Positions 35,503 to 45,005 of a DNA stretch of 64,000 nt are shown one piece after another. The stretch is from assembly GCF_023546765.1 (NCBI RefSeq), contig NZ_CP097484.1, positions 2,016,001 through 2,080,000 on the forward strand. The letters run 5' to 3'. The notes beneath the pieces were generated by a model, which was given only the letters and a program-made list of their open reading frames with translations, ran no database searches and was not told where the DNA came from. A program made the translations under genes and the position numbers. This DNA is from Methylobacterium tardum (GTDB lineage Bacteria; Pseudomonadota; Alphaproteobacteria; Rhizobiales; Beijerinckiaceae). Numbering within the stretch: the first letter of the stretch is position 1; each line of letters opens with the position of its first letter.

Positions 35503-36285
35503 TTACTTGGCGGCCGGGGCCGCGGCGCCGGCGGCCGGAGCCGCGCCGGCAGCGCCACCCTGCTGCTCGAGCTTCTTGCGCATGTCCTCGGAGCGCTTCT
35601 CCAGCTCGGCCTGGAGCTTCTTCTGCTGCTCCTCGAGGACCTTCGGGTCGATGGCCGGGCCGTCAAAGGCCTTGCCGAAGCCGGCGAGCGGCACCGCGAA
35701 GGTGACCTCGCGCTGGGTCTGGTTCTGGACCGAGACGTTGAGGGTCGTGCCCTTCTTCATCGCGGCGATCACGCCGGCATCGACGCCGCCGGCCTCGGCG
35801 AAGCAGCCGTTCGGGAAGCAGACCGCGAAGCGGCCGGCCGTCGGGCTCTGGTTGTCGACGTTGAACCGGATCCCCGGCTGCAGCAGCAGGCCGAGCGGCA
35901 GCAGGTAGCGCACCACGCGCACCTCCTGCTTCTGGGCGGCGTTCTTCATCTCGTAGACGGCCACCGCCAGGACGGGCTGGCCCTGGTCGGACACGAAGTC
36001 GCGGGTGGTGTAGCAGATGTCGGTGCCTGAGCCCTGGTCCTTGCCGCAGACCTTCGTCCAGTCGGCCTGGCTCGGCTCGGACTTCACGGTCACGATCTGC
36101 GGGCCGGTCTGCGCGGCCGGCGTGTTGGCCGCCGGGGTGCCGCCCGGAGCGGCCGGCGCGGGCGCGGTCGGCGCCGGGGCCGCGGGCTTCTTCGGCTGCG
36201 CCAGCGCCGGAGCGGCTGCGAGGCCGAGGCCCGCGAGGCCGAGGAGGGCGGCGCGCGCGAGCGTCGCGGTGCGGGTGAAGGACAT
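35503..36285 (-). CDS. Invasion associated locus B (IalB) family protein
   Basis: A 260-residue secreted protein. A signal peptide (ALLGLAGLGLAAAPALAQ) is followed by a Pro/Ala linker to about residue 60. The IalB domain covers about 65-205, with VCGKDQGSGTDICYTT, LAVAVYEMKN, LPLGLLLQPGIRFNVD, and the conserved CFPNGCFAEA with paired cysteines. The C-terminus is a charged coiled-coil-prone stretch (LEEQQKKLQAELEKRSED) then an Ala-rich tail. IalB proteins of alphaproteobacteria are periplasmic or surface associated, and their biochemical role is unclear. Confidence 0.92.
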   Translation of the reverse strand: MSFTRTATLARAALLGLAGLGLAAAPALAQPKKPAAPAPTAPAPAAPGGTPAANTPAAQTGPQIVTVKSEPSQADWTKVCGKDQGSGTDICYTTRDFVSDQGQPVLAVAVYEMKNAAQKQEVRVVRYLLPLGLLLQPGIRFNVDNQSPTAGRFAVCFPNGCFAEAGGVDAGVIAAMKKGTTLNVSVQNQTQREVTFAVPLAGFGKAFDGPAIDPKVLEEQQKKLQAELEKRSEDMRKKLEQQGGAAGAAPAAGAAAPAAK

Positions 36286-36744
36286 CGGCTCTGACCCCTT
36301 GGAAGAGACGTGGTGTGGCTTGCTGGATGCGAAGCCGGCCTGGCGGCAGGTCCGCCGGACCGCCCGGTCGCGCGCCGGTGTGGCGTGCCTCCCGGAGCTC
36401 CGGATGAATCGGTCCGGCCATCGGACGGGACGGGCGCACGGATGCGCGCATCTCCCACCCCGGCGACCGGGCGGCCTGCCTTTCCCCTCGAATGAGGCGA
36501 AGGCATGACACCGCGGCCGGCGGGCGCGTCATCGCCCAGCGGGCCGCGGCTGGCCCCCGATAGGCCCGCGCCTGCCCGGCCGCAAGCGCGGCGTTGCACG
36601 AGCGCGTGATCGGCCCGGCCCGGCGGTCCGGCCCATCCCGGCGACGGGCAGGGCGCGAAGCCGGCTTCCGGTAATCTTAGCGGTCGGTTAACCGTAACCG
36701 GCCGACCATGCCGTCGGGTCTGCAGAAGCGGTGGGGGCGGCGGG
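36286..36744. other. Divergent intergenic region with small inverted repeat
   Basis: These 459 bases hold no supported gene and separate divergent promoters. At 36686-36699, GGTTA and TAACC form a perfect inverted repeat around ACCG, in a locally AT-richer patch 46 bases before the next start. This could be an operator or a promoter-proximal site. Confidence 0.4.
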
Positions 36745-37998
36745 TTGAGCGCGTTCGCGGTGGCGGAGAGGGCGGCCGATGCCGCACCGGACGCGTCCGC
36801 GCGGTCCGGTGGCCTGTCCGGCTGCCTGTTCGCGGGGGCGCTCGCCGGCCCGCAGCGCACGGTCCTGCGTGATTCGGGCGACCGCGTCGCCTGGTGCGCG
36901 CGCCCGGCGATCACCTGGACCTACGCGGCCGCCGCCGAGATCGTCGGCCGGCTCGCCCGCGGGATCGGTGCGTGGCGGCTCCCGGCCGGCAGCCGAATCG
37001 GCTTGTGGTTCTCCGGGGGCGCCGAATCAGCGTTGGCCCACCTCGCCGTCGAGGCGTCCGGACACCTGCCCTGCGCGATGCCCGCCGTCTGGGATGCCGA
37101 GCAGCTCTCCGGGGGAATCGAGGCGGCCGGCCTAGTCGCGGTGCTGACGGAGGGCCGGCGCGGGGAGCGGCGGCCGGCCGAGGACCTCGCCAAAGCGGCC
37201 ATGCGCCATTTCGGCCTGCGCTACCTCGCGGCGTTCGGGCCGGGGGTGCCGGACGGCGTGATCAGCCTCGACGCGATGGCGCTGGAGCGCGGGATCATCG
37301 AACCGGCCGCGAGCCTGGGTCTCGTGACCTTCGCGGACGGCGATCCGACCCGGCCCGTCTACCGCACGGCCGCCGCGCTCGCCGCGGCGGTCGAGGCGCA
37401 TCTCGACGCGCTCCCCGTCGGCGCGGATGAGCGGATCCTGACGCTCCTGCCAGCCCACGACCTGCGCGGCCTCGTCACCGGTCTCGGCGCGGCCCTGGCG
37501 GCCGGGGCCGGACTGGAAACCGTGCTGCCCTTCGGCGAGACGGGATTCCGCAGCGCCCTGCTGCGGCCGGTGCCGACCCGGCTCGTCGTCCCGGCCCTGA
37601 TCGAGCCGGCGCTCGCTGCCCTGCCCCTGCCCTGGACCGTGCGCGCCCTCCACGTGGTGCATCGGGCGCCGACGCCGCTGACCCCGCGGCCCGCGTCCGG
37701 AACCACGGGCCCGCAGAGGCTGGATTCCCTGGTCTTCGGCGAGGACGCGGTGCTGACGCGCCCGGGCCTGCGCGACCTGGCCGCGACCCTGGCCTATCCG
37801 GAGCGGGCGCCCCTGCCCCGCACCCTGCTGGACCTCGCCCGCGGGGCCGACGGGAGCCTGTCCTATCGCGGACCGGCCTGCGCGGTGGCGCCCCTGCCCC
37901 GCGGCGAGATCCCCGACACCGACACGCAGGCGTGGCACGGGGCGGGCTATCGCCCCGTCCTGTCCGGCGGGACGGCGCTCGGCGTCGAGCGCGCCTGA
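36745..37998 (+). CDS. AMP-binding-enzyme-like protein, probably catalytically degenerate
   Basis: A 417-residue protein starting at TTG 36745 with GTGGGGG upstream. The N-terminal half has the layout of ANL-family acyl-CoA synthetases (ITWTYAAAAEIVGRLARGIG, GSRIGLWFSGGAESALAHLA, and GLVAVLTEGRRGERRP). Where the Ser/Thr/Gly-rich ATP loop should stand there is LVTFADGDPTRPVYRT, lacking the TSGTTGxPK pattern. The C-terminal lid domain with its catalytic lysine also appears missing, since the family is normally over 500 residues. It may be an inactive paralogue or a binding protein. No partner gene is evident. Confidence 0.5.
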   Translation: MSAFAVAERAADAAPDASARSGGLSGCLFAGALAGPQRTVLRDSGDRVAWCARPAITWTYAAAAEIVGRLARGIGAWRLPAGSRIGLWFSGGAESALAHLAVEASGHLPCAMPAVWDAEQLSGGIEAAGLVAVLTEGRRGERRPAEDLAKAAMRHFGLRYLAAFGPGVPDGVISLDAMALERGIIEPAASLGLVTFADGDPTRPVYRTAAALAAAVEAHLDALPVGADERILTLLPAHDLRGLVTGLGAALAAGAGLETVLPFGETGFRSALLRPVPTRLVVPALIEPALAALPLPWTVRALHVVHRAPTPLTPRPASGTTGPQRLDSLVFGEDAVLTRPGLRDLAATLAYPERAPLPRTLLDLARGADGSLSYRGPACAVAPLPRGEIPDTDTQAWHGAGYRPVLSGGTALGVERA

Positions 37999-38159
37999 AA
38001 GGCGGACGATCGGCGGTTCATCCGGCGCTCAGGCGCCACAGATAATCTCGCAGCTGCACACGGACCGACGGATCCGATCCGCCTGTTCGTGGGTTCTGCA
38101 TCGGATTGTCGTGACGGCTATCTTTCCAAGCCGTCCGGGATGGAGTACCGCTCAAGCTT

Positions 38160-38504
38160 ATGGGTGCGCTGCAACAAGTGCTCGTGGTCGGCGACGGCGT
38201 TCGCGCCGTGGACCGGTCCCTTTCGGGCGAGCTGGCCAGCCTCGGCTACGCGAGCGTCACCGCCTCCATGGAGGCGGCGGACGACGTTCTCGCCGTGATC
38301 GCCCGCCCGGCCGCCGTCCTGCTCCAGGCCCCGACCCGCCGCGATCCCGGCTATGCTCGGCGCGCCGCCCGCCTGCGCGGCCATCTGCGCGACCGCGGCA
38401 TTCCGGTCATCCTCATCGGCGATTCGGGCGAAGCCCGGGCCGGCGGTCCGGTCGATCTCGCGACCCGCCTCGGCGCCTACGTGGCCGCGCAGCCGGATCT
38501 CTGA
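38160..38504 (+). CDS. Receiver-like small protein lacking the phospho-acceptor
   Basis: A 114-residue protein with a CheY-like layout: QQVLVVGDGV at the first strand, a Leu/Gly helix (SGELASLGYASVTASMEAAD), AAVLLQAPT where the phosphorylatable Asp would stand, and IPVILIGDS near the fourth strand. The expected Asp is Gln or nearby Ala, and the acidic pair at the first strand is reduced to GDG. It may be a pseudo-receiver or an unrelated alpha/beta protein. The ATG at 38160 has no strong ribosome binding site. Confidence 0.5.
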   Translation: MGALQQVLVVGDGVRAVDRSLSGELASLGYASVTASMEAADDVLAVIARPAAVLLQAPTRRDPGYARRAARLRGHLRDRGIPVILIGDSGEARAGGPVDLATRLGAYVAAQPDL

Positions 38505-38624
38505 AGACCCCGTCGCACCTGTGGCCCCCTTCCGGGCCGGTGCGGCATCTCTCAGGGCGCAGGGCGCGCTGCGAAGCGCACCGCTGCACCCTCACCATCG
38601 AATTGCGCAATCCGCTTCCGCCCG

Positions 38625-39838
38625 CTAGCGCGCCGAGCGCATCAGTTGCGGCGCCCCGAGCCGCGGCAGGACGCCCTCCCGCATCACGAGCCGACGCAGA
38701 GGGCCGAGCTGCGCCATCGCCAGCAGGCCGACGCCGCGGAGCGCGTCCACCGGCAGCAGGTCGGTGAGCAGGCTCCTGTTGAGCAGATCCACCCCGGCGG
38801 TACGCGCGGCTGTGTCGACCCGGCGCGCCCGGGCATAGGCGTCGAGCGCTGGACGGCTCCCCGGGTCGCGCCCGTCCCGGGCGGTGCCGAGCACCACGTC
38901 CCGCAGGGTGGCGGCATCGCGCAGGCCGAGATTCAGCCCCTGCGCGCCGATCGGCGGGAAGACGTGGGCGGCCTCGCCGATCAGCGCCAGCCGCTGCGCC
39001 ACCGGGCGCGCCACCGCGAGCCCGCGCATCGGCACGAGGCCGCGCGGGCCGTCGACCCGCATGGCGCCGAGCATCGCCCGGGCCTGCCGCTCCACCGCTT
39101 GGCCCAGGGCCGCGTCGTCGAGGGCGGCCAGCCGGCGGGCGGCGCCCTCGCCGGTCACCCAGACCAGGCTGGAGCGGTGCCCGCCCGGCAGCGGCACCAG
39201 GGTGAAGGGGCCGGAGCGCGTGTGGAACTCGGTGGAGACGTCCCGGTGCGGGCGATCATGCGCCAGGATCGTCGTGATGGCGCTCTGCGGATAGGTCCAG
39301 TCGCGGACGGGCAGGCCGCTGGCCACCCGGAGCGGCGAGCGCGCGCCGTCCGCGCCCACCACCAGCCGCGCCTCGACCGCGCCGCCCCCCGCCAGGGCGA
39401 TCCGCGCGGCCGCCTCTCCGGGCGTGGCGCCGGCGGCATCCGCCTCGATCAGGGTGAGATTGTCCTGGGCCCGGGCGCGGGCGCGCAGGCTCTCGACCAG
39501 CGCGCGCTCTCGACGTTCCAGCCGAAGGCGTCCAGGCCGATCTCGGCGGCCTGGAACCGCACCGGCGGCGGCCGGAACAGGCTGCCGGTATCGTCGACGA
39601 TCTGCAGGGTGCAGAGCGGGCTCGCGTGCGGCGCCACCGCCTCCCAGGCGCCGAGGGCCTCCAGGAACCGCACCGACCCGTCGAGCAGCGCCACGGTGCG
39701 CCCGTCCGCCACGGGGGCGTGGCGGCCGACCAGGGCCGTCGGGATGCCCTCCCGGGCGATCGCCAGCGCGGCGGCGAGGCCCGCGGCCCCGGCGCCGACC
39801 ACGGCGACGTCGAAGATCGTGTTGGCGTCCTCCGGCAT
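38625..39838 (-). pseudogene. UbiH/COQ6-type FAD monooxygenase, frameshifted
   Basis: A class A flavin hydroxylase of the ubiquinone-biosynthesis type, starting MPEDANTIFDVAVVGAGAAG at 39838 with AGGAG just upstream. The FAD-binding GxGxxG motif reads in the first frame up to LDAFGWNVE at about 39510. The remainder, with VVGADGARSPLR and GEAAHVFPPIGAQGLNLGL, reads in another frame to 38625. One missing base at about 39505-39515 joins them into about 405 residues. It probably hydroxylates the ubiquinone ring or an analogous aromatic. As given it is interrupted; both halves are otherwise well conserved, which favours a sequence error. Confidence 0.8.
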
Positions 39839-39895
39839 GATCTCCTGCACGATTGAGGCGTCCCCTTCGAAAGAATCTGGCGCGGGGCTCTCCGT

Positions 39896-39987
39896 CGTCA
39901 TCACGCGCGCAGCGAAGTGACCCAGGGTAGCGCGACCTTTCAGATCGTGGCGCTTCCTGGATTGTTTCCCTCCGCTCGCGAGGACGG
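39896..39987. repeat. Interspersed palindromic repeat, family 1, copy C
   Basis: The copy begins CGTCATCACGCGCGCAGCGA and ends CCGCTCGCGAGGACGG. Relative to copies A and B the arms carry several changes, but the hairpin is retained. It lies just upstream of the monooxygenase start on the opposite side from the hydrolase gene. Confidence 0.7.
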
Positions 39988-40097
39988 CGGCGCCGAAGCG
40001 ACCGAAGCCGCTGTGGCGAGCCCGGCGCGCTGCCGTATCTGCGGCTTTTGCCAAGAGTGCCAAGTCCGGCGGCCGGGCGCCACGGCGCCGCAGCCGG

Positions 40098-40981
40098 TCA
40101 GCCCAGGAACGCCGCCAACTCCGAAAAGACCGCGTCCGGGCGCTCCTCCTGGAGCGTATGGCCGCAATCGAGCGCCCGGCCGGACACGTCGGTGGCCTTC
40201 TCGCGCCACGTCTCCAAGACGTCGTAGGTCTGGCCCACCGTGCCCTTCGCGCCCCAGAGCGCCAGCAGCGGCGCCCTGACGCGCGCCTCCGAATCGGCGG
40301 CGTCGTGCTCCAGGTCGATTCCGGCCGCAGCCCGGTAATCCTCGCAGATCGCGTGGCGGCAGGCGGGGTCGGCATAGCAGCGCAGGTACTCGGCGAACAG
40401 CTCCGGTGGGGTCGAGCCGGGGGTCTTCGACTGGCCCTCGACGTGGTGGCGCAGGAAGTACTCCGGATCGGCCCCGATCAGCGTCTCCGGCAGGGGATGA
40501 GGCTGGATGAAGAAGAACCACCAGAAATAGCGGGTGGCGAAGGCCTTGTCGGTGCGCGCGTACATGGTCGCGGTCGGCGCGATGTCGAACAGGGCGATCC
40601 GCTCCACGGCCCGGGGATGGTCGAGGGCGAGGCGGTGGGCGACGCGCCCGCCCCGGTCGTGGCCGACCACGGCGAATCGGTCGTGGCCGAGCGCCCGCAT
40701 CACCGCGACCGCGTCGGCCGCCATGGCGCGCTTGGCGTAGTTGGCATGGCGCTCGCCCCCGGAGGTTTCGACGAATCGCCGTAGCCGCGCAGGTCCATGG
40801 CCACGACGCTGCGGTGCTCCGCGAGGCGTGGCGCCACGTGGAGCCACGTCGACAGGGTCTGCGGATGGCCGTGCAGCAGCAGGACCGGCGGCCCGGAGCC
40901 GGCCGAGCGGGCGTTGATCGTCACGCCCGGTTCGGTCTCGATCCGGTGCCGCGCGAAGCCCGGCAGGAAGTCGCTGGCCAT
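40098..40981 (-). pseudogene. Alpha/beta hydrolase, haloacetate dehalogenase-like, frameshifted
   Basis: Starts MASDFLPGFARHRIETEPG at 40981. The first frame holds the oxyanion HGHPQT and DLRGYGDSSKPPG to about 40765. The second frame continues ERHANYAKRAMAADAVAVM with the nucleophile elbow VVGHDRGGRVAHRLALDHP, then YFWWFFFIQPHPLPETLI, and the catalytic His in CGHTLQEE. An Asp nucleophile in GHDRGG and the WWFF segment are typical of fluoroacetate/haloacetate dehalogenases. One missing base in a run of five C (plus strand, about 40756-40760) explains the break and yields about 294 residues. Substrate is inferred only from family. Confidence 0.8.
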
Positions 40982-41067
40982 GGGTGTCGGTCTCCCTCGC
41001 GCCGCACTGGCGCGGCAGGATGCACCGGATAATAAGGCGCCTCCGGCACCATGTCCGCCGAACCGCC

Positions 41068-43284
41068 ATGACAGATGCACGCGCGACTCAGGACCCGGCC
41101 TTGAAGGATTCCGAAGCCGCCGAGGCACCGGAGGAGGAGGCTGGCCGTGCGGCCGCCGCACCGGCCCTGCGCCCGAGCATCCTCGATCCGCTCTTCGCGC
41201 CGGCCCGCGCCCTGCCGGGGATCGGCCCGAAGATGGCGCCGCTCATCGAGAAGCTACTCGGCACCCCCGAGCGCGAGGCCCGGGTGGTGGACCTGCTGTT
41301 CCACCTCCCCCAGGGCGGCGTGGCGCGCAAGCTGATGGGCTCGATCAGCGAGGCGCCGACCGGCGAGCCGGTGACGATCGGCGTCACCGTGGTGGCGCAC
41401 CGCCCGGCCCAGATCGGATCGGGCAAGCGCCCGCACCGGGTGCTGGTGGAGGATGCCTCCGGCGACATCTCGCTGGTGTTCTTCGGCATGCCCCGCGCCC
41501 GCGTGGAGAAGATGCTGCCGCTCGGGGCCCACCGCTACATCACCGGCCGGATCGACCTCTGGGACGGCACCCGCCAGATGGTCCACCCGTCCCGGATCGT
41601 GGACGAGGCGGGCTTGGCCGAGCTGCCCGCCGTCGAGCCGGTCTACGGCGCCACCGAGGGGCTGACCTCCCGGGCGATCAACAAGCTCGCGGTCGCGGCC
41701 CTCGACCGCCTGCCGGTTCTTCCGGAATGGCAGGACCCGGCCTGGCTGGAGCGGAACCGGCTGCCGGCCTTCGCGGACGCGCTGCGCCTTGAGCACCGCC
41801 CGGAGGAGGCGCCCCCGAAGGCCGAGGATCCGCTCCAGCCGCCGCCCGCGACGCCGTCCCGGAAGCGGCTGGCCTATGACGAGCTCCTCGCCTCGCAGCT
41901 GGCGCTGGCCCTCCTGCGCGCCCGCCAGCGGCGCAAGGCCGGCCGGGTCAATGCCGGCGACGGGGCCCTGAGCGCCCGCATCGAGAGCGCCCTCCCCTTC
42001 GCGCTGACCGGCGCCCAGGCCCGGGCGGTGGCGGAGATCCGCGCCGACCTCGCGGCGCCGCGCCGGATGCTGCGCCTGCTCCAGGGCGACGTCGGCTCGG
42101 GCAAGACCGCGGTGGCCTTGCTCGCCATGGCCTCGGCGGTCGAGGCCGGGCGTCAGGCGGCGCTGATGGCGCCGACCGAGATCCTGGCCCGCCAGCATTT
42201 CGAGCGGCTCCAGCCGCTGGCCGGGACGCTGCGCCTGCGCCTGATGACCGGCCGCGACCGGGCCGCGGAGCGCAAGAGCACGCTCGCCGCCCTCGCCGCC
42301 GGCGAGATCGACATCCTGGTCGGCACCCACGCCCTGTTCCAGGAGGCGGTGACGTTTCGCGACCTCGGCCTGGCGGTGGTCGACGAGCAGCACCGGTTCG
42401 GCGTGCACCAGCGCCTGGCGCTCGGCGCCAAGGGCGAGGCGGTCGACTTCCTGGTGATGACCGCGACGCCGATTCCCCGCACCCTGGCACTGACCTTCTT
42501 CGGCGACATGGACGTCTCGATCCTCGACGAGAAGCCGGCCGGCCGGCAGCCGATCCGCACGATCACGCTGCCGACCGAGCGGATCGGCGAGGTGGTGGCC
42601 GGCCTCGCCCGGGCGATCGCCGGGGGCGAGCGGGTCTACTGGATCTGCCCGCTGGTGGAGGAATCGGAGTTCATCGACCTCGCCGCCGCCGCGGAGCGCT
42701 TCGGCGACCTGAAACAGCATTTCGGCGACGCTGTCGGGCTGATCCACGGCAAGATGCCGGGCCCCGAGAAGGATGCCGCCATGGCCCGGTTCGCCGCCGG
42801 CGAGACCAAGCTCCTGGTCTCGACTACGGTCGCCGAGGTCGGGGTCGACGTGCCCGAGGCGACCATCATGGTGATCGAGCACGCCGAACGGTTCGGGCTG
42901 GCGCAGCTGCACCAGCTCCGCGGCCGGGTCGGCCGCGGCTCCAAGGCCTCGTCCTGCCTGCTGCTTTACCGGGGCCCCCTCGGGCAGGTCTCGCGGGCGC
43001 GGCTCGAGATGATGCGCGAGAGCGAGGACGGCTTCCGCATCGCCGAGGCCGACCTGAAGCTGCGCGGCGAGGGCGAGGTGCTCGGCACCCGCCAATCGGG
43101 CCTCGCGGCCTTCCGGCTGGCGCGGCTGGAGAGCGACGGTGCCCTGCTGGAGGCGGCCCGGGACGACGCGCGCATGATCGTCGAGCGTGATCCCGGCCTC
43201 AGGAGCCCTCGCGGGCAGGCGCTGCGGGTGCTCCTCTACCTGTTCGAGCGCGAGGCCGCGATCCGGCTGATCGGGGCCGGATGA
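41068..43284 (+). CDS. recG: ATP-dependent DNA helicase RecG
   Basis: A 738-residue SF2 helicase that remodels stalled forks and branched DNA. The wedge/OB domain lies before about residue 250. Walker A is GDVGSGKTAVALLAM (about residue 340), the DExH-type box is VVDEQHRFGVHQR (about 437), and motif VI is QLRGRVGRGSKASSCLLLY. The C-terminus has LKLRGEGEVLGTRQSG. The ATG at 41068 (MTDARATQ) is chosen; the frame is open to 40984, but that part has no RecG similarity. The N-terminal 30 residues are acidic and variable. Confidence 0.96.
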   Translation: MTDARATQDPALKDSEAAEAPEEEAGRAAAAPALRPSILDPLFAPARALPGIGPKMAPLIEKLLGTPEREARVVDLLFHLPQGGVARKLMGSISEAPTGEPVTIGVTVVAHRPAQIGSGKRPHRVLVEDASGDISLVFFGMPRARVEKMLPLGAHRYITGRIDLWDGTRQMVHPSRIVDEAGLAELPAVEPVYGATEGLTSRAINKLAVAALDRLPVLPEWQDPAWLERNRLPAFADALRLEHRPEEAPPKAEDPLQPPPATPSRKRLAYDELLASQLALALLRARQRRKAGRVNAGDGALSARIESALPFALTGAQARAVAEIRADLAAPRRMLRLLQGDVGSGKTAVALLAMASAVEAGRQAALMAPTEILARQHFERLQPLAGTLRLRLMTGRDRAAERKSTLAALAAGEIDILVGTHALFQEAVTFRDLGLAVVDEQHRFGVHQRLALGAKGEAVDFLVMTATPIPRTLALTFFGDMDVSILDEKPAGRQPIRTITLPTERIGEVVAGLARAIAGGERVYWICPLVEESEFIDLAAAAERFGDLKQHFGDAVGLIHGKMPGPEKDAAMARFAAGETKLLVSTTVAEVGVDVPEATIMVIEHAERFGLAQLHQLRGRVGRGSKASSCLLLYRGPLGQVSRARLEMMRESEDGFRIAEADLKLRGEGEVLGTRQSGLAAFRLARLESDGALLEAARDDARMIVERDPGLRSPRGQALRVLLYLFEREAAIRLIGAG

Positions 43285-43569
43285 ACGGTGTCGTTCAGGA
43301 AAGTCCGGCGTTCATGAACGGCCAGCCCCCGGCATCGGAGCCAATCGCCGGATCGGTCGTCCGATGCGGCAGTGTCACAGACGCTCGACAAAGGGCAATG
43401 ATTTCAGGAACTTGACGGAACAAGGCGGAAGCTTGGCGGCGGCCGGATGGCGGCGCGGCGGGCTGCGGACAGGCCTCGTGACCTTGCATCAGCCACAATC
43501 TTCCCTTAACTGGAGATGAACGAATGGCCCGGTAAGCCGGGACATCACGGACGAATCTGGAGGACGGAC

Positions 43570-43893
43570 ATGTCGAACGGACTGTTCCAAAACCTGCCGG
43601 GCTCCCACGAGATGGCCGGTGTTCAAGCCCTGCCGAACGAGCCCTGGCTGTTGCCGATCTCGGATCGCACCGCCGCGGCGGTGGGCAAGTCTGCGGACGA
43701 ATTGCAGGCTGCCGTACGGCAGGCCGCCCGCCCCTTCTGGCTGTTCGCCAACGGTCTCTGCGTCGCGCTGGGCCTCGCCCTGGCCCTGCAATGCGCCACT
43801 GGCTGGACGCCGGCCGCGCCCCGCAGCGCCGTGACGGTGGCGCAGGCGACCCCGCCGACTCTCGCGCCGCAGACGGCTTCGCTTCAGCGCTGA
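43570..43893 (+). CDS. Small single-span membrane hypothetical protein
   Basis: A 107-residue protein starting at ATG 43570, with GGAGGA seven bases upstream. Residues about 57-80 (FWLFANGLCVALGLALALQC) form one membrane helix. The N-terminal part is polar and probably cytoplasmic; the C-terminal Ala/Pro/Thr-rich tail is probably periplasmic. A strong terminator follows 27 bases after the stop, which supports it being a real transcription unit. No family is recognised. Confidence 0.65.
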   Translation: MSNGLFQNLPGSHEMAGVQALPNEPWLLPISDRTAAAVGKSADELQAAVRQAARPFWLFANGLCVALGLALALQCATGWTPAAPRSAVTVAQATPPTLAPQTASLQR

Positions 43894-43919
43894 GCCGCTC
43901 CTGACGATCTGGAGTTCAG

Positions 43920-43945
43920 GGCCGTCCCATGCGGGGCGGCCTTTT
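43920..43945 (+). terminator. Rho-independent terminator
   Basis: GGCCGTCCC (43920-43928) pairs with GGGGCGGCC (43933-43941), allowing one G-U pair, around an ATGC loop, followed by TTTT (43942-43945). It lies 27 bases after the stop of the small membrane protein. Confidence 0.85.
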
Positions 43946-44012
43946 CGTAGCCGAGGCCGAGACGGGCGCCCCGTCCATGCCGGCGGCGCCCTATCCGGGA
44001 TGTTCCGCTGGG

Positions 44013-44042
44013 CTGGGTCGCTTCGCGGCGCCCGCGATGACG
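44013..44042. repeat. Partial copy of palindromic repeat family 1
   Basis: CTGGGTCGCTTCGCGGCGCC followed by CGCGATGACG is the reverse complement of the first 30 bases of the family 1 element, with a few changes. Only one arm is present. Confidence 0.55.
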
Positions 44043-44086
44043 GGCGCGGCGATTCGATCACCAACGAGACGATCCGGGTTCGGCCC

Positions 44087-44932
44087 TCACGCGTCCTGGG
44101 GCTCCCGCTGCGGCGCCGGGCCGCCCGCCTGATGGGCCGCCCGCAGGGAGGCCGCCATGGCGTTGAGGCGCCCTTGCGGATCCTCCGGCTGGATCACCCC
44201 CGCCGACATCACCAGCTTGGCCGCGTCGCCGACGCTGATGTGGAGCTCCACCACCTCGGCGCGCGGCAGGTAGAAGAAGAAGCCCGTGGTCGGGTTGGGC
44301 GCGCAGGGCAGGAACACGCCGACGAGTTCGTCCGCCGCGGCGCCCCGCTCCCGCAGGGCGCCCTCGACCTCGGGCGCCGCCGGGGCCGACAGGAACACCA
44401 CCGACCACGTGCCCTTCACGGGGAACTCCACCAGCCCCACGGTCCGGAAGGACGTGCCGTTGGCCGAGAACAGCGTCTCGAAGATCTGGCGCAGGCCCTT
44501 GTAGAGGCCCGAGATCACCGGGGTCCGGGCCAGCAGCACCTCACCGAACTCGATCACCGACCGGCCGACGAGGTTGGCCGTGAGGAAGCCGAGCAGCGTC
44601 ACCGCGAGGAACGCGATGACGAGTCCGAGGCCGGGGATCGAGAACGGCAGGTAATGGTCCGGCAGGTAGCTCGCCGGCACCAGCGGCTTCACGAACGAAT
44701 CGATCAGCGCGATGAACCACCACGTGATGTAGGCGGTGATGGCCAGCGGCCCGGCCACGATGATGCCGGTGAGGAAGTAGGTCCGCAGCCTCCCCCGCGC
44801 GCTGACCCGCGTCTTCGGGGAGGTGCCGGGCGCTGAGGCGTCGGGCTCGGGAACCTGAATCGGCGGGGGACTCGGCGCCACGGGTGCCCTCTCGGCCGCG
44901 CCAGGTGCGGCGATCCTGCTGCGGAGGGCCAT
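44087..44932 (-). CDS. DUF502 family inner-membrane protein
   Basis: A 281-residue protein. After a Pro-rich N-terminal region, two membrane helices (YFLTGIIVAGPLAITAYITW and FSIPGLGLVIAFLAVTLLGF) are followed by the DUF502 core: VLLARTPVISGLYKGLRQIF, VGLVEFPVKGTWSVVF and the NPTTGFFFYLPRAEVVEL segment. The biochemical role is unknown; in related genomes it is often near recG and mfd, as here near recG. It is convergent with the small membrane protein gene. Confidence 0.9.
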   Translation of the reverse strand: MALRSRIAAPGAAERAPVAPSPPPIQVPEPDASAPGTSPKTRVSARGRLRTYFLTGIIVAGPLAITAYITWWFIALIDSFVKPLVPASYLPDHYLPFSIPGLGLVIAFLAVTLLGFLTANLVGRSVIEFGEVLLARTPVISGLYKGLRQIFETLFSANGTSFRTVGLVEFPVKGTWSVVFLSAPAAPEVEGALRERGAAADELVGVFLPCAPNPTTGFFFYLPRAEVVELHISVGDAAKLVMSAGVIQPEDPQGRLNAMAASLRAAHQAGGPAPQREPQDA

Positions 44933-45005
44933 CCCCCCGGACGGCAGAGGTAGCGGTTGCGCTGGCCCGCCTCAAGGGCATGGGCCGCCCCGGACCCGGC
45001 GGCCC

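Noticed and set aside
40984..41067. Extended N-terminus for RecG
   Set aside because: The extra residues overlap the upstream hydrolase start on the other strand and have no similarity to RecG. The ATG at 41068 fits the family.
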